From NCBI GenBank assembly GCA_018894105.1, contig CM032118.1:32840690-32904689 (forward strand): DNA of 64,000 nt, given 5' to 3'. Under the pieces are notes generated by a model. That model saw only the letters and a list, made by a program, of their open reading frames with translations. It did not search any database and was not told the DNA's origin. The position numbers were made by a program, and so were the translations under genes. This document shows, one piece after another, positions 60,640 to 64,000 of this stretch (position 1 is its first letter; each line of letters begins with the position of its first letter). The stretch comes from Jacaranda mimosifolia (Eukaryota; Streptophyta; Magnoliopsida; Lamiales; Bignoniaceae).

Positions 60640-63330
60640 AATTGTTAGGGAGTTGTATGTACAATTGGGAACTATATATTATGTCCATTTTTGAGAGCAT
60701 GACTCTAATGAGACTACATTTTCAACTGGAAAAAAATGGTGTGAAATTTGCCCTCAAGTACACGTAGTCCAGTACCTTACTCTGTATAAAAAAATGTACG
60801 TGACTTTGAATGCTGATGAGGATGTGTTCAACATGATTTGCCTGCATTTATGTTTAAAGATGACCCTAGTTGATATGATGGTTGTCCGAAAAAGTGAACC
60901 TGATGGATGACGAAGGCAAATTAGCTATACAAGTAGGTAAATATTTCATATCTTCAGTTTTGTACTGCATTTATTGTTTAGCACACTTCCATTGTCCTAA
61001 TTTGTACCTCTTTGCATTATTAGTTATATGCAGTTGTCTTATAGAATACTTATTCTTATGTGTTTTAGTACGTAGGTTTTCTTTGTTAAATACTAAATTC
61101 ATTTTTTTCAGTACTTGTGATCTTCTATGTTGAATACTTAATATGTGTGTTTTAGTACTTAGGCCTTCTATATTAAATACTAAATTTGTTCATTTCAATA
61201 TCTAAATTTGTTAAATTTTATGATTATCCGATGCTTGCTCTTTTATGTGAAATATGTTATTTGTTTATTTCAATACCTAGGGCTTGTATGTCAAATACTG
61301 CATTTATTTTTTGTTTACTGCTTAGTTCTTGTTAAATACTAGATTCACTTATTTCAGTACTTATCTCGTCTATTTAAGTACTTAAATTGTTCATTTAAGT
61401 ATTTAGTTCTTTTATGTGAAATACTGATATTGTTTACTTAAATACCTAGTTATGATATTGTTGAATACAGAAACTGCATAGTTGAGTATTTACACATTGA
61501 TCTTGCAACACTTTATTGATAATTATTATGTATTTGACTATGTTATTTTTTGCAATGATCACCCATATAGAAATGAAATAGAGGAGGACATTCCTTCCAC
61601 AAGTGAGTCACAATATGATTTATCATTGCAAAGGAATTCAACTGATGCTTGGAGTCATTGCATCCATGGAGAGGGGCAAACATTCAAGATGTTGAAAAGT
61701 TTAGAATTAAACTTAAAAACTATATTGTTGCTACTAGAAGGTCCTTTATATATAGGAAAAATGATTCCAAAAAGATTGTAGCAATTTGTAGTGATACTAA
61801 TTGCAAATAGAGAATATATGCCTTAAGGCATGAAACTGACAAACTCTTTGGTATTCGAAAATACAACCTACAACATATATGTAATTAGGTTAGTTTTCGG
61901 ACGAGGGGACATCCTAGAGTTGATTTTGCTTAGATTGCTAATGTGATGAAAGAAAAATTGAGATGAGAGCCTTGTTACTGACCTATCAACTTAATGAAAG
62001 ATATTCATAGAGAATTTGAGATAGAAATTCCATATCATAGAGCATAGTTGGATAAGGAAATAACTATGCATGATATTCATGGGGCGGAGAAGGGATCCTT
62101 TGATAAGTTGAAATTGTATTGTAGGGCTGTGATGGAAACAAATCCTGGAAATATTGCGGATTATGAGATTGACCTGATGACCCTAAAATTTCAGCGATTA
62201 TTTATCTATTTCGTAGCTTGTCTGGTCGGCTTTCTCAGTAGATACAAACCATTGATTTTCTTGGATGGCACTCACATTAAGAATTAGTATAAATGATGCT
62301 TACTTAGTGCTGTCACGAAGAATCCCAATGATGATCTATTTACATTGCCCTACGCAGTTGTTGATGCTGAAAATGATACTAATTGGGAGTGGTTCTGCTT
62401 GAAGTTAAATAGCATATTAGATTCTCACCATAACATAGGGTTCAGAAGGTTCAATTTTTTCTCTAACCAACGTACTAGCTTCTTAAAGCCATCCCTTGGT
62501 ATTTTGTAGTAGCCATCATGCATACTGTTTGAGATACTTGGTGGACAACTTCAAAAAGTAAGTAAGATTTTTTAGTATTTTATTGAAAAATATGTTTTGA
62601 TCTAAATTAATGTTCATGTAATATTTCAAGAAAGCTAATGATCATATAATTTCAATTTCAAGTAATGAGAAAGTACCCCATCCACAATAAGAAACATTAG
62701 GCATTTGTTTTCATGAAAGCTGCACATGCTCCAACAAGGTAAGAATATACTCGGTATATAAACAACATAGTGGAGTCTATGCCTTTTGCTAGAGATTTCA
62801 TCATGCAATCAAAGCCCCAAAGTTGGGCAAATTTTTTATTTGCTGGTGATAGATGGGGAGCAATAAGTAACAATCAGGCGAAATGTTGGAATAATTAGGT
62901 TAAACTGGCACGATTTATGCCCATTGCAGCTATGGTTGATCATATACGCAAACAAATCATGTTTATGATGCATGATCGACGAAAAGAATCTAATATACTT
63001 ACTGGAGTATTATGCCCGAAGTAGGAGAAGAAGCTAACAGTAAGTTATATGGCCCTTTATACAATAAAAGTGGAGAAATCTAGTGGTTGGAACTTTGAGG
63101 TCAGTGATAATGACAAATCATATGTTGTCGATTTGCAGAGCTGGAGTTGTTCATGTCGGGCATGGAAAGTTGATAGAATTCCTTGCAAGTATGCTTGTGC
63201 GTGTATTGAGTTTAAGTTACTGTCGGTTTATGACTTTTCTGACCAATACTATCAAGTTGGGATGTATCAACAAGCCTACAAACTTGTACTTAACCCTACA
63301 CCTACTTTTGGCCTAGACAAATTCTGAACC
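60640..63330 (+). pseudogene. MURA transposase of MULE-3, inactivated by transition-type changes
   Basis: It is collinear with the intact MURA of MULE-2. The PB1-like exon (YVTLNADEDVFNMICLHLCLK, near 60790-60900) is followed by an intron of AGTACTTA-type repeats (about 60940-61565). The DNA-binding domain (HGEGQTF...) comes next. The core has D1 kept (IFLDGTHIKN, 62262), D2 changed to Asn (FFSNQ, 62465-62467) and the catalytic Glu changed to Lys (NNQAKCWNN, 62881-62883). In the SWIM finger the zinc-ligand His is Tyr (CSCRAWKVDRIPCKYAC). TAG replaces expected Trp codons at 61808, 61931, 62045 and 62896. Frameshifts occur near 61690 and 62290. The copy is dead in several ways, and most point changes are G-to-A on the coding strand. 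Confidence 0.88.
60940..61565. repeat. AGTACTTA/AATACTAAAT degenerate repeats in MURA intron of MULE-3
   Basis: Words such as TTTTAGTACTTAGG, TTAAATACTAAATT and TTTCAGTACTT recur about every 30-40 bp through the whole intron. This is the same arrangement as MURA intron 1 of MULE-2, but with a different consensus and without a strict long period. Confidence 0.7.
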
Positions 63331-64000
63331 TATCATCATCAAATGAGTTCTTATGATCATACTTTGTGGTTTGATCATGAAATGGGCAGATTAAGTAGAA
63401 TGAAGAACATTCCCTTATGTGCTGAGAATGATACCGAAAAAAAAAAAAAAGTACATAGTTTCAGCACTTATGTACTTGGGGACAAGGTTTATGTACTTAG
63501 CTTGTATATGGTGTGTACTTGTGGTACGGGATTATGTACTTGCTTTTTCAAATGTTGATTTTAACCTCAAATCAATGCGTGGAACAACACATTGGTGACT
63601 CAATAACTTCACATGCATTATTTATCGAATATATAGTTGTGATAGTACGTGTTTGAATGGTTGGGAACACAAAGACCCATATCCCATCACTTGTGGTGTC
63701 ATTCTTCATAGTATAAAGCCCTTATGCATGAGGCAAATGAATCACTCCGACACCTCATCCTATACCACCGAACTTATCATTACCAAATGAGTTATTATGA
63801 TAATACTTCGTGGTTTGATGATAATGAAATGGGCAGGTTAGGCAGAATGGGGTATGTTCCCTCATACGCTAAGAATGATACCAATAGTTTGGCAAAAAAG
63901 TACCCAGTTTCGGCACTTATGTACTTATGGAGATGGCTTATGTACTCAATTTATATATGGTGTACTTGCTTTTCCAAATGTTGATTTTAACCTCAAATTG
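63300..64000 (+). repeat. 444-bp tandem repeat at the MURA 3' end of MULE-3, continues past window
   Basis: AAATGAGTT(C/A)TTATGAT recurs at 63341 and 63785 (444 bp). GGTTTGAT...GAAATGGGCAG and CTAAGAATGATACC-type blocks, and GTACTTGCTTTT(T)CAAATG with CCTCAAAT, recur at the same step. The unit starts within or just after the MURA C-terminal coding region and shares its blocks with the 445-bp array at 15530-18050. Confidence 0.88.

Larger units (their letters stand above)
60201..64000. mobile_element. MULE-3: left part of a third Kaonashi-type MULE, continues past the window
   Basis: The left inverted repeat begins near 60201 (GGACATTTTATTTAAAAATT) and continues CATTTTCACTTTAGCATT, AGTCTCCACCC and TTGGACTCCCC. 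This aligns with the MULE-2 right end and the MULE-4 right end. A leader region with a (CT)n tract at 60404-60422 leads into a plus-strand MURA pseudogene closely related to the MULE-2 MURA. After it comes a 444-bp tandem repeat running to the window edge. The right end, its target duplication and any Ulp1-like gene lie outside. Confidence 0.82.

Overview
The window is nuclear DNA of a eudicot plant. It is AT-rich, its genes have GT-AG introns, and it carries plant-type CACTA, hAT, MULE and Helitron elements. Its four host genes have clear plant orthologues. Three of them, FKBP16-1, an SFT2-like gene and RGI3, occur in the order of the Arabidopsis neighbours At4g26555, At4g26550 and At4g26540. 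I cannot name the species from sequence alone.

Layout. 1-3019: decayed CACTA (TNP2) transposase, split by a 1470-bp hAT-type element with a perfect 8-bp target duplication. 5444-7077: a second copy of that hAT element in opposite orientation. 7475-13582: complete 6.1-kb MULE (MULE-1) with a 10-bp target duplication, a decayed MURA transposase and a passenger GRF zinc-finger ORF. 15351-19850: remnant of another MULE (MULE-4), mostly a 445-bp tandem array. 21157-23756: FKBP16-1. 25552-38751: 13.2-kb Kaonashi-type MULE (MULE-2) with a perfect 9-bp target duplication. It carries an Ulp1-protease-like gene (+) and a convergent, apparently intact 717-aa MURA transposase (-). 39138-43782: SFT2-like gene with a nonsense codon at codon 18. 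51020-54397: receptor kinase RGI3. 55460-58260: RecX-family gene. 58859-59561: 703-bp hAT-like MITE with an 8-bp target duplication. 60201-64000: left part of a third Kaonashi-type MULE (MULE-3), running off the window, whose transposase is inactivated by a series of transition-type changes.

How it fits together. The host genes are unrelated housekeeping or signalling functions: a thylakoid-lumen FKBP, a Golgi/endosomal traffic membrane protein, a root-meristem peptide receptor and an organellar RecX-like protein. Nearly all remaining structure comes from transposons. The most unusual feature is how the Kaonashi-type MULEs are built. Almost every non-coding stretch inside them is filled with tandem arrays of different period (about 85, 88, 124, 207, 419, 445 and 698 bp). 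These arrays share a roughly 30-bp punctuation by AGTACA/AGTATA words, and two of them begin at the 3' end of the MURA coding region. MULE-2 has the parts of a potentially mobile element and lies between FKBP16-1 and the SFT2-like gene, ending about 380 bp upstream of the SFT2-like ATG.

Exon coordinates were derived by hand from splice consensus, reading-frame continuity and recalled family sequence, and no alignment was run.
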